From positions 1 to 64,000 of the forward strand of contig NZ_FMAQ01000009.1 in the NCBI RefSeq assembly GCF_900094945.1: a stretch of 64,000 nt of DNA, written 5' to 3'. Origin of the DNA: Gilliamella bombicola (GTDB taxonomy: Bacteria; Pseudomonadota; Gammaproteobacteria; Enterobacterales; Orbaceae). Shown here one piece after another: positions 20,941 through 32,998 of the stretch. The notes under the pieces were generated by a model that had not been told where the DNA came from, searched no databases, and was given only the letters and a program-made list of their open reading frames with translations. The position numbers and the translations under genes are program-made. The first letter of the stretch is position 1; each line of letters begins with the position of its first letter.

Positions 20941-21708
20941 ATGATAAAATCGATTTACCCATATTGGACAGCACCCAAAAACGTCCATGCCCTCACCACA
21001 ACACGAACAGGCGGTGTTAGTATGGCACCATTTGCGAGCTTAAATATGGGGAGTCGAACAGGCGATAATTTAGAGCACATAGCGCAAAACCGCCAGCGCC
21101 TAATACAAACCGAACAGATACCCAGCGAACCTTATTGGCTAACTCAAACCCACAGCACCATAGCGCTGGATATATCGCAAATTGCTTTACAAACAGCAAC
21201 AGGCAACATTCCTAACCAAACGATAGAAGCCGACGCATCTTATACTCATCAACCCAAACAAGTGAGCGTAGTACTTACTGCCGATTGTATGCCAGTCTTG
21301 TTTTGTACAACTAATGGTGACGAAGTTGCGGCAGCACATGCCGGCTGGCGAGGATTATGTAACGGAATACTGGAAGAAACAGTCAAAAAATTTGTCTCGC
21401 CACCGTCAAACATCATCGCATGGCTTGGGCCAGCGATCAGTGCCAAAAAATTCGAAGTTGGTATTGATGTCAAGGAACAATTTGAAAAAGTCGACCGCAA
21501 TGCAAAAATTGCCTTTAAATTAATCAACCCTGCTGAACAAAAATACCTAGCCGACCTTTACTTAATTGCTAAACAACGCTTACAAGCAATGGGAGTAACT
21601 AAGATTTTTGGAGGGGATTTTTGTACTTATACTGAACAAGATAAGTTTTTTTCATACCGTCGGGAAAATCAAACAGGGCGGATGGCGTCAATGATTTGGT
21701 TTGAGTAA
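20941..21708 (+). CDS. pgeF: Peptidoglycan editing factor PgeF (YfiH)
   Basis: 255 aa (E. coli YfiH 243). It has the metal-site motifs TQTHS, TADCMPVLF and HAAHAGWRGLCNGI-like (AAAHAGWRG). Known family role: removing peptidoglycan precursors carrying L-Ser instead of L-Ala; older notes call it polyphenol oxidase. Operon with rluD, the conserved order. Confidence 0.93.
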   Translation: MIKSIYPYWTAPKNVHALTTTRTGGVSMAPFASLNMGSRTGDNLEHIAQNRQRLIQTEQIPSEPYWLTQTHSTIALDISQIALQTATGNIPNQTIEADASYTHQPKQVSVVLTADCMPVLFCTTNGDEVAAAHAGWRGLCNGILEETVKKFVSPPSNIIAWLGPAISAKKFEVGIDVKEQFEKVDRNAKIAFKLINPAEQKYLADLYLIAKQRLQAMGVTKIFGGDFCTYTEQDKFFSYRRENQTGRMASMIWFE

Positions 21709-21794
21709 GTTTTTTTATTTTAAAATAAAAAAAATAATAAAATCAAATATTTTTCTAACTGTTTTTTATTTGTAGATTGATTGTCAGTTATTTG

Positions 21795-22025
21795 TAGTGG
21801 TTTCGGACGTTTGCTGTTTGGTGATCAAAATAGTTATGAAGATTACGTTCAATTTAGGAAGTTTTTTTGCTAAAAATCAGTCAGAAAAGGTATTGATTTT
21901 ATTGAAGTTTTTATTTTCATCTTTTCAAAAAAATCAATTGTTTATACGCAGTTGGGAAGGTTGCGACATCTAACAAATCAACAAGACTACGAATAGGGAA
22001 CCATAATGAAAACCATTTAACCAAC
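21795..22025 (+). repeat. Decayed repeat-arm/CRISPR-leader fragment
   Basis: GTGGTTTCGGACGTTTG... matches the outer part of the repeat unit (compare ~52551-52610). 21880-21912 is the terminal repeat (GTCAGAAAAGGTATTGATTT). The following ~110 bp, with CTAACAAATCAACAAGACTACGAATAG, match the start of the CRISPR leader (231-345). No repeats or spacers follow. It looks like an internally deleted relic that ends just before the thiamine control region. Confidence 0.65.
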
Positions 22026-22157
22026 TAAAAAATGTCTAAAAAGATATCGAATTTAATCATATTTTTGTTTTGGTGTTTAAAAAAAAACGCAAACATACAC
22101 TCTTGGTCACTTTCGTTGTTTACAATCCTCACGCTAACCTCTAAACTACTCGACGTT

Positions 22158-22249
22158 CTCAACGGGGTGCCCAGTAGGGCTGAGAATGTTAGATTGGCTA
22201 ACATAACCCGTCGAACCTGAACTGGATCATGCCAGCGGAGGGATTTGAG
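22158..22249 (+). promoter_or_regulatory. TPP (THI-box) riboswitch
   Basis: Contains the conserved THI elements in order: CGGGGTGCC-type start (ACGGGGTGCCC), GGCTGAGA, ACCCGTCGAACCTGA, and GGATCATGCCAGCGGAGGGA. P1 closes by CTCAA (22158-22162) with TTGAG (22245-22249). It lies about 53 bp before the tbpA ATG. Binding of thiamine pyrophosphate should switch off tbpA-thiP-thiQ. Confidence 0.95.
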
Positions 22250-22302
22250 TTTATTGTATCTGCTCAAACCTTTTGTCTTTTATTTGCTATTTTGGAGGCA
22301 AA

Positions 22303-23307
22303 ATGTTTTTTAAGAATGTTTTATTACCTTTAGGCTTGTTTGCACTTTTTGTGGTCAACAATGCCAATGCTACTAGCGAAAAACCTACTTTGATTGTTTA
22401 TAGTTATAATTCGTTTATTTCAGAATGGGGACCTGGTCAGGCGATTGAAAAGGGCTTTGAAGCTCAGTGCGACTGCCAACTTGAAATTGTTGCATTAGGC
22501 GATGGGGTGGCGGTTTTAAATCGAATTCGCCTTGAAGGGAATAGAACCAATGCCGATGTGATCTTAGGGTTAGACAATAACCTTTTAGATCAAGCCAAAC
22601 AGGCAGGTATTGTTATTCCTCATCAAATCAGTAAGCCAAATAATTTAAATACCGACTGGTGGGATAGTAATTTTATGCCTTATGATTTTGGTTATTTTGC
22701 CTTTATTTATGATCAGCAAAAGATTAGTAACCCGCCACGCACTATGCATGAATTAGTTGATAATAAAGCCAATTGGAAGATTATTTATCAAGATCCAAGA
22801 ACGAGTACACCTGGTTTAGGTTTATTATTTTGGATAAAGAATATATATGGTGATGATGCGGCATCTGCATGGCAAAAAATAGCTAACAATACTGTGACTG
22901 TGACCAAAGGTTGGAGCGAAGCTTACGGTCTATTTTTAAAAGGTGAAGCTGATTTTGTGCTTAGTTATAGCACTTCACCTGTGGCTCATATTATGAATAA
23001 TAATGATCATCGTTATGCTGCGGCTATTTTTGACGAAGGTCATTATCGTCAAGTTGAAGTTGCTGGCATCACTAAGTACAGTCAGCAACCGGAGCTTGCA
23101 CGTTCATTTTTGAGATATTTATTAACCCCTGAGGTACAGCGCCAATTTGCTGAAAAAAATTTCATGTATCCGATTATTAATATTCCATTACCTGACGCTT
23201 TTCAGCAAATTAGGCCAGTTGATAAAGCGCTTGAGTTTGATGCCAAGCAAGTTGAACAGAATCAAAAAGCGTGGGTACGTGAATGGAAATCCACCATTAG
23301 TAAGTAG
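22303..23307 (+). CDS. thiB: Thiamine/TPP ABC transporter substrate-binding protein
   Basis: 334 aa (E. coli ThiB/TbpA 327). A signal peptide ends after NNANA. YSYNSFISEWGPGQAIEKGFE and the later DPRTSTPGLG segment match the thiamine-binding family. TTG 22273 upstream is in frame, but GGAGG at 22294-22298 before ATG 22303 decides the start. Periplasmic thiamine capture, delivered to ThiPQ. Controlled by the TPP riboswitch. Confidence 0.95.
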   Translation: MFFKNVLLPLGLFALFVVNNANATSEKPTLIVYSYNSFISEWGPGQAIEKGFEAQCDCQLEIVALGDGVAVLNRIRLEGNRTNADVILGLDNNLLDQAKQAGIVIPHQISKPNNLNTDWWDSNFMPYDFGYFAFIYDQQKISNPPRTMHELVDNKANWKIIYQDPRTSTPGLGLLFWIKNIYGDDAASAWQKIANNTVTVTKGWSEAYGLFLKGEADFVLSYSTSPVAHIMNNNDHRYAAAIFDEGHYRQVEVAGITKYSQQPELARSFLRYLLTPEVQRQFAEKNFMYPIINIPLPDAFQQIRPVDKALEFDAKQVEQNQKAWVREWKSTISK

Positions 23308-23321
23308 TTTTATTTAGTCTA

Positions 23322-24899
23322 ATGTTGAAATTAAGAACATTACTTCCTGGTTTTAGCGCTGCAAGCTTCATCTTAATTGTATTAGGCACAGCGCTATGTG
23401 CACTTTGCTTGGTCGCTATTAAGTCTAATAATTTAACTGTCTATTTTGATAGTTATTTAATGCATTTGATTTGGATAACAGTATTTCAAGCAACGCTATC
23501 GACATTATTATCTATTTTATCTGCAATAGTCATGGCGAAAGCTTTATCAATGGTCAATTTTTGGGGTAAACGGTTATTGTTACGCATAATGCCAATTACC
23601 TTCATTTTACCTACCCTTGTTGTGGTAACGGGGCTGCTGTCTGTTTACGGAAAACATGGCTTATTGGCAGGGGTGTTCAATTGTTTGGGATTACCATTTA
23701 TTACATCCATTTACGGTTTAAAAGGTATATTACTTGCGCATGTGTTTCTTAATTTTCCGTATGCTTGTTGTTTATTTTACCAAACATTAAATAACGTGCC
23801 TGTCGCACACAAACAGTTAGCAACGCAGTTAAATTTTTCGAGTTTTACTTATTTTAAATTGGTTGAATGGCCGCTACTACGTCGGCAATTGTTCCCGATG
23901 GCATCGCTTATTTTTATGCTTTGTTTTTCGAGTTTTGCCATAGTATTAACGCTTGGTGGTGGACCAAAATATTCCACAATTGAAGTGGCTATTTATCAAT
24001 CTATTCGTGAGTTTGATTTGATACAAGCTGTATTTTTAGCCTGTTTGCAGTTAGTTTGTTGTGTTAGTTTTATGCGGTTGATGCAAAAAACAAATTATAA
24101 CAAAAGACTTAGTGTGAACTACGTTAGGCAAAATTATTGCGTGCCAGTTTCGTTTCACTTAGTGTTGTTGAGTATGTTGATTATTGTTATTGGTGGGCTA
24201 TTTATTGTGCTGCCCATCATCACCATAATTATTGAAGGGATTTATTTTTTTAAGTGGTCATTTTTAACGGCAGCTTTCCAACACGCTGTTATGTTTTCGG
24301 TATTAATTGCTTTGGGATCGGCAATGATTGCTATGCTACTTGCTTTATTATTACTTTATACCAACAGTCGCCTATTGATTAACCAACACACGCAGTGGAG
24401 CAATCGATTAATGTTAGTGGGATCGCTGATTTTAATTATTCCAAGCATGGCACTGGCATCGGGTCTGTTTTTATTGTTATTTCCCTACGCGTATAGTTCT
24501 GTATTTGTGTGTGGCTTAATTATGTTGTGTAATGGCTTAATGGCATTACCTTTTGTATTAAAAAATCTTGCCGCACCAATGTATGATGTGACCGCACGCT
24601 ACTGGCAATTAACTCAATCACTCAATATTGATGGTTTGTTGCATTTTTATTTGATCGAATACAAAGCGCTAAAAAAATTAATCATTCAGAGCTTTGCTTT
24701 TTCAGCCATATTATCATTAGGTGATTTTGGTATTATTGCGTTATTTGGTGGGCAGTCAGTCATTACGTTACCCTACTATTTATATGAGCAAATATCGCAT
24801 TATTATTATCAAGAAAGTACCGTAACGGCTGCATTATTGTTAATATTATCTTTTAGTTTGTTGGTTGTGATAGATTATGATCGAACTGAATCACATTAA
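23322..24899 (+). CDS. thiP: Thiamine ABC transporter permease
   Basis: 525 aa (E. coli 536), about 12 membrane segments in two homologous halves. Each half has the EAA-type loop region for the ATPase (near ATQLNFSSFTYFKLVEWPLLRRQ and in the C-terminal half). It starts 14 bp after thiB and its end overlaps thiQ by 23 bp, a translationally coupled operon. Confidence 0.94.
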   Translation: MLKLRTLLPGFSAASFILIVLGTALCALCLVAIKSNNLTVYFDSYLMHLIWITVFQATLSTLLSILSAIVMAKALSMVNFWGKRLLLRIMPITFILPTLVVVTGLLSVYGKHGLLAGVFNCLGLPFITSIYGLKGILLAHVFLNFPYACCLFYQTLNNVPVAHKQLATQLNFSSFTYFKLVEWPLLRRQLFPMASLIFMLCFSSFAIVLTLGGGPKYSTIEVAIYQSIREFDLIQAVFLACLQLVCCVSFMRLMQKTNYNKRLSVNYVRQNYCVPVSFHLVLLSMLIIVIGGLFIVLPIITIIIEGIYFFKWSFLTAAFQHAVMFSVLIALGSAMIAMLLALLLLYTNSRLLINQHTQWSNRLMLVGSLILIIPSMALASGLFLLLFPYAYSSVFVCGLIMLCNGLMALPFVLKNLAAPMYDVTARYWQLTQSLNIDGLLHFYLIEYKALKKLIIQSFAFSAILSLGDFGIIALFGGQSVITLPYYLYEQISHYYYQESTVTAALLLILSFSLLVVIDYDRTESH

Positions 24900-25581
24900 T
24901 TATCAATATGATAATTTTAAAGTACATTTTGATATTGCTATAGTAGCAAAAGAACGCGTCGTTATTGTTGGGCCTAGCGGTGCAGGTAAAAGTACTTTAT
25001 TAAATTTAATTGCTGGATTTATTCATCCAAAATCGGGCGATATCATTCTTAATAAACAATACGCAAATAACTTACTTCCTGGTAAACGCCCTGTATCAAT
25101 GTTGTTTCAAGATAACAATTTATTTAGTCACTTAACCGTTGAACAAAACATTGCTTTAGGACTTAAGCCATCATTAAAGTTAACGGTAGCTGAGCAACAG
25201 ACTATTTGTGACATTCTAATTCAAGTGGGACTGGATGGATTTGGCAAACGATATCCAGAACAGTTATCAGGTGGGCAACGCCAGCGAGTGGCACTTGCGC
25301 GTTGTTTAATTCAGCATCGGCCTATTTTATTATTGGATGAGCCTTTTTCAGCGCTTGATCAAGCTTTACGTTATGAAATGCTAGCGCTAGTTAATCAAAT
25401 TTGTGATAAGTTTAATTTAACATTAATGATGATATCGCATTACCTTGATGATTCGCTCAGTTACTTTTCGCGTTGTTTGGTCGTGGATAATGGGCAGATT
25501 GTTTTTAATGGTTTGCCAAAACAGCTAAAACAACCTGAAAATAGTCACATTGCCAAAATGTTGGGGTTTAATTTTCAATAA
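24877..25581 (+). CDS. thiQ: Thiamine ABC transporter ATP-binding protein
   Basis: 234 aa (E. coli 232). Walker A GPSGAGKST near 32-40, signature LSGGQRQRVALAR near 127, Walker B PILLLDEP, and an H-loop SH. Energises ThiBP-mediated thiamine import. Last gene of the riboswitch-controlled operon. Confidence 0.95.
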   Translation: MIELNHINYQYDNFKVHFDIAIVAKERVVIVGPSGAGKSTLLNLIAGFIHPKSGDIILNKQYANNLLPGKRPVSMLFQDNNLFSHLTVEQNIALGLKPSLKLTVAEQQTICDILIQVGLDGFGKRYPEQLSGGQRQRVALARCLIQHRPILLLDEPFSALDQALRYEMLALVNQICDKFNLTLMMISHYLDDSLSYFSRCLVVDNGQIVFNGLPKQLKQPENSHIAKMLGFNFQ

Positions 25582-25769
25582 ATAGTCGTTGTTAAGGGCT
25601 AAATAAAGGTCTTTAGCTGTCTATTTATCTATTATTCATCTAAATTAATTCACGATTATTCTTTGTTGATAACTTATTATTTAAATAAAAATTTTTATGT
25701 CTTAAGGTTTTATTAATCTATTTTGCGTAGATTATTTTTAATAATTAATAACAAACTTATTTAATATCT

Positions 25770-27476
25770 ATGCAAAACACCAAAGCAAATCGTTCTTTTA
25801 GTCGATCAGCACTTATCTTTAATATTCTATTTTTTACTTATTTTTCTAGTGCGTTGCAATTGTATATTTTCTTTTCTGGTCATTCTAATGTTATTGGATT
25901 GCGTGATTCTATTATTTATAGTTTGATTTGGCTTATTCCTGTTTTAATTTTTCCTAACTATACGCGGAGGATTGCGACTGTTTTTGGAATGATTGTGGGC
26001 AGTTTGTCTTTGATTTCTGTTGGATATTTTATTATTTATCGACAGGAATTTTCGCAAAGTGTCTTTTTTATTATGGCGGAATCAAACTTTGCTGAGTCTA
26101 GTGAGTTTATTCAGCAGTATTTGAGTATTAAATTAGTTGTGATTCTGATTATTTATAGCTTGGTAGGGATTTATCTGTGGACTAAAGTAAAACCAGTTTA
26201 TGTTAAAAGCTGTACAAAATGGATTGCATCACTGTTAATTGTGATTTATGCCATTATGCCAGTGTTTATTAGTGTCACAATAAAAAAATCATCCATCAGG
26301 AAAGCGGGATCGCACCTGCTATCACGTATGGAAACAACCGTACCATGGCAATTGCTTAATGGTTATTTAGCTTATCGTTCACAATTATCAAATATGAAAG
26401 ATATTTTAAACCATTTGCAAACATTACCACCGTTAGAAAATTTAAAAGATGCCAACGGTAATACCCCAAGAACGTTAGTGCTAGTAATAGGTGAATCAAC
26501 AACACGCAATAGAATGGGAATTTATGGCTATGGACGGGATACTACACCACAAATTGAGCAGTTCAAAAAAGATAATCCGAATTTTGTGGTATTTAATGAT
26601 GTGATTTCATCAAGACCTTATACCATTGAAATTTTACAACAAGCATTAACTTTTGCTGATGAACAGCACCCAGATTTATATTTAAAAACGCCATCTTTAA
26701 TCCATTTAATGAAACAAGCAGGTTATAAAACGTTTTGGATCACCAATCAGCAAACAATGACTCGCCGTAATACGATGTTAACGATGTTTTCTCAGCAAAC
26801 GGATGAACAATTTTATATGAATAACGATCGTAATCAAAGTGCAAGGCGATATGATGAGTCCGTTTTTGAACCATTTAAAAAAGTGTTGAATGATCCAAGT
26901 GAGAAGAAATTCATTGTTATTCATTTGCTAGGCACGCATATGAAATACGCGTTCCGTTACCCAAAAGATAGTGTGTATGATCGTTTTAAAGATAAAACAG
27001 GTATTACATTTAATATCGATGACGATAAAGTCGATGTGTATAATACTTATGATAATGCCATAAGTTATAACGATTATATTACGACAACGCTTTTTAATAT
27101 CTTTAAAGATAGCCAAGAAAATGGTTTTATGTTGTATTTTTCAGATCATGGCGAAGATGTTTATCAAACCCCACCACACAATATCTTAGGGCGAAACGAA
27201 AAAGCACCAACTCGCACCATGTATACTGTGCCATTTATGCTGTGGCAATCACCAACATGGGTGGCAACGCATCCGAATCATTATCAACATTATGTGGATC
27301 GCAAATTTAGTACGCAAGATTTGATTCACACGTGGTCTGATTTAGCGGGATTAAGCTATAACTTATACGTTCCTGAAAAAAGTATTGTTAATCCTAGTTT
27401 TCATCAATCAACGCGCTGGATTGGCGATCCTTATGATAAAAATGGTTTAATTGATTTTGATAAATTGGCTAAGTAA
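25770..27476 (+). CDS. Phosphoethanolamine transferase, CptA/EptC-like
   Basis: 568 aa. Five membrane helices are in the first ~185 residues; a periplasmic alkaline-phosphatase-fold domain follows. GESTTRNRMGIYGYGRDTTP near residue 240 holds the catalytic Thr. HLLGTHMKY and FSDHGEDVY supply metal ligands. The family adds phosphoethanolamine to the LPS core or lipid A. The length and the GESTxRxRMxxYGYxRxTTP style fit CptA better than EptA, but this is not certain. Single-gene unit. Confidence 0.8.
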   Translation: MQNTKANRSFSRSALIFNILFFTYFSSALQLYIFFSGHSNVIGLRDSIIYSLIWLIPVLIFPNYTRRIATVFGMIVGSLSLISVGYFIIYRQEFSQSVFFIMAESNFAESSEFIQQYLSIKLVVILIIYSLVGIYLWTKVKPVYVKSCTKWIASLLIVIYAIMPVFISVTIKKSSIRKAGSHLLSRMETTVPWQLLNGYLAYRSQLSNMKDILNHLQTLPPLENLKDANGNTPRTLVLVIGESTTRNRMGIYGYGRDTTPQIEQFKKDNPNFVVFNDVISSRPYTIEILQQALTFADEQHPDLYLKTPSLIHLMKQAGYKTFWITNQQTMTRRNTMLTMFSQQTDEQFYMNNDRNQSARRYDESVFEPFKKVLNDPSEKKFIVIHLLGTHMKYAFRYPKDSVYDRFKDKTGITFNIDDDKVDVYNTYDNAISYNDYITTTLFNIFKDSQENGFMLYFSDHGEDVYQTPPHNILGRNEKAPTRTMYTVPFMLWQSPTWVATHPNHYQHYVDRKFSTQDLIHTWSDLAGLSYNLYVPEKSIVNPSFHQSTRWIGDPYDKNGLIDFDKLAK

Positions 27477-27559
27477 CCGTAAAGGCTATTTACACAACAG
27501 TTTTAGTTATGATATTGTATATTTATACAGTATATTTTTAAGTGTTGTGAAGCCGTTTT

Positions 27560-28615
27560 ATGCGAAAAATTATTCATGTCGATATGGATTGTTTTTATGC
27601 CGCCGTTGAAATGAGAGATAACCCCCGTTATCGCAATTTGCCCATTGCGGTTGGAGGTGATCCCCGTAAACGTGGTGTGGTTGCCACTGCCAATTATTTA
27701 GCTCGTCAATATGGTATACACAGTGCTATGTCAATGGCACAAGCGATTAAACTGTGCCCTAATCTTAAAATTATACCCGGTAGGCATGCGGTGTATAAAG
27801 ACGTATCAAAACAGATCCATCAAATTTTTAGGCGGTATACTGAATCTATTGAGGCGCTATCACTTGATGAGGCTTACCTTGATGTGACCGATTGCAAGCT
27901 TTGTTACGGTTCAGCTACCTTAATTGCTCAAGATATTCGCCAAGCTATTTTTAAGGAACTTGAATTAACGGCGTCGGCTGGTGTTGCTCCACTTAAATTT
28001 CTTGCCAAAATTGCTTCAGATATGAACAAGCCTAACGGCCAGTATGTGATAACACCTGATGAGGTCGATGGGTTTATTGCGCAGCTTCCCTTAAAAAAAA
28101 TCCCCGGTGTAGGTAAAGTCACTGAAAAGAAACTGGCACAATTAGGGCTATTTACGTGTAAAGATGTTGTTAATTACGACGTAACAAAATTATTCAATCA
28201 ATTTGGTAAATTTGGACGCATATTGTATGAGCGATGCCAAGGTATTGATGATCGTGAAATTTATAATGACAGGCAACGTAAATCCGTTGGGGTAGAGCGT
28301 ACTTTAACTGACGACATCCATAGTTGGAATGAGTGTTTATTGCAGTTTGACCCATTATTTGAAGAGATAGAAAAACGATTAAGTAAAGTGCGTGCTGATT
28401 TGTCGATTGCTCGGCAGGGTGTCAAATTTAAGTTTGACGATTTTCAGCTGACAACACAAGAGCATGTATGGTCTAAATTAGATAAAGCCGATTTGATTGA
28501 ACAAGCGCATAAAGTTTGGTTAGAACGGCGTAATGGTCGTGGTGTTCGGTTAATTGGTTTTCATGTAACGTTAATTGATCCGCAAGTTGAAAAACAGTTA
28601 ATTTTTCCGTTTTAG
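27560..28615 (+). CDS. dinB: DNA polymerase IV
   Basis: 351 aa, the E. coli DinB length. IIHVDMDCFYAAVE at 4-17 and SLDEAYLDVT near 100 carry the catalytic acidic residues of Y-family polymerases. A helix-hairpin-helix (PLKKIPGVGKVTEKKLAQLG) and little-finger domain follow. Error-prone lesion bypass. No clear LexA box was found by eye in the short upstream gap. Confidence 0.96.
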   Translation: MRKIIHVDMDCFYAAVEMRDNPRYRNLPIAVGGDPRKRGVVATANYLARQYGIHSAMSMAQAIKLCPNLKIIPGRHAVYKDVSKQIHQIFRRYTESIEALSLDEAYLDVTDCKLCYGSATLIAQDIRQAIFKELELTASAGVAPLKFLAKIASDMNKPNGQYVITPDEVDGFIAQLPLKKIPGVGKVTEKKLAQLGLFTCKDVVNYDVTKLFNQFGKFGRILYERCQGIDDREIYNDRQRKSVGVERTLTDDIHSWNECLLQFDPLFEEIEKRLSKVRADLSIARQGVKFKFDDFQLTTQEHVWSKLDKADLIEQAHKVWLERRNGRGVRLIGFHVTLIDPQVEKQLIFPF

Positions 28616-28634
28616 GTCTTTTTCGTCATAAAAT

Positions 28635-28665
28635 GAGGATGCGGACAAAACTTGAACGCATCCTC
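28635..28665. terminator. Bidirectional hairpin between dinB and bglA-like gene
   Basis: GAGGATGCG (28635-28643) pairs with CGCATCCTC (28657-28665). It sits in the gap of two convergent genes. Confidence 0.6.
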
Positions 28666-28691
28666 TTAATAAAATTTCTGTTAACTGATAA

Positions 28692-32034
<3,343 letters not shown>

Positions 32035-32112
32035 CCATAATACTCCTAAAAGCAATTTAGTAAGATTATTTTATCGACAATTTCAAAATTGTTAATTACC
32101 AATTATATTGTT

Positions 32113-32163
32113 TGTGATCTTGATCGACTTTTACATCATTTAATTTAAAAGTTAAAATAACTT
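32113..32163. promoter_or_regulatory. Candidate CRP half-site and GntR operator
   Basis: Between the divergent PTS operon and its regulator. AAGTTAAAATAACTT (32149-32163) is a perfect 6+3+6 palindrome suited to a GntR dimer. TGTGATCTTGATCGAC (32113-32128) matches one arm of a CRP site. Both are inferences from pattern only. Confidence 0.4.
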
Positions 32164-32208
32164 GTATAAAATAATGTTTAAATTTTTCATTAAATAAAAG
32201 ATATAAAA

Positions 32209-32913
32209 ATGATTAAATATCAGGATGTTGCAAAAAAAATCAAACAAACGATTTATCAGCAGCAATTAGCTAAGGGCACCCAACTTGCCAATATTGAAGG
32301 GTTAATTAATCAGTATCAGGTAAGTCGTAGCACAATTATTAAAGCGCTCAATTGTCTGGAACGACAAGGTGTTATTTATCAAGTGCAAGGCAGTGGCATT
32401 TTTGTTCGTGAACGCAAAAAAAGAGGCTACCTCAATTTTTTACAAAGTCATGGTTTTACCGTTGATTTAGAAGATGTTTATGGTTCATCGACAGTATTTA
32501 ATGTCGATATTATCAAGCCCTGTTCAAAGGTTAAAGAAAACCTACAATGTGATGACGATGAAGAAGTTTATTTTGTTAAGCGATTACGTTACGTTGAAGG
32601 CAAATTATATGGCTTAGAGCAGTCATACTATCGCAAAAAGCTCATTTGTTATTTAAATAAAGAGATCGTTGAAAATTCAATTTTTAATTATATTCAAGAA
32701 AATTATAATATTAATATTGGTTTTTCTGATAAATATATGCAAGTAATAAAGCTTGATGCTGAAATGGCGCAATATTTAGGACTGCAAGCCGGTGAGCCAG
32801 CACTTTGTGTTGAAGAAATATTTTATACTTCATCAGGTGAACCATTTGATTTTTCAAAAATCATTTATCATTATGAAAATGCAAGATTTTGCATACAAAA
32901 TCACTCAAAGTAA
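32209..32913 (+). CDS. GntR-family (HutC/UTRA) transcriptional regulator
   Basis: 234 aa. A winged helix-turn-helix at ~5-70 (YQVSRSTIIKALNCLERQGVIYQVQGSGIFV) is followed by a UTRA ligand domain (~85-230, with VKRLRYVEGKLYGLEQSYYRK). Divergent from the PTS/phospho-beta-glucosidase operon, so it most likely senses a phosphorylated glucoside and represses that operon. Confidence 0.88.
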   Translation: MIKYQDVAKKIKQTIYQQQLAKGTQLANIEGLINQYQVSRSTIIKALNCLERQGVIYQVQGSGIFVRERKKRGYLNFLQSHGFTVDLEDVYGSSTVFNVDIIKPCSKVKENLQCDDDEEVYFVKRLRYVEGKLYGLEQSYYRKKLICYLNKEIVENSIFNYIQENYNINIGFSDKYMQVIKLDAEMAQYLGLQAGEPALCVEEIFYTSSGEPFDFSKIIYHYENARFCIQNHSK

Positions 32914-32932
32914 GTTTCAGTGATGAGTTATT

Positions 32933-32968
32933 AGGAAGATGAATAAGAAATCGATCATTCATCTTCCT
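32933..32968. terminator. Bidirectional terminator, gntR/hsdR
   Basis: A perfect 12-bp stem, AGGAAGATGAAT (32933-32944) with ATTCATCTTCCT (32957-32968), between convergent genes. Confidence 0.65.
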
Positions 32969-32998
32969 TTAATTATTAGCAAATTTAACTGTTAACAA

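Noticed and set aside
22032-22267. Small frames on both strands before thiB
   Set aside because: They lie across the TPP riboswitch and its 5' leader; riboswitch structure explains the conservation.
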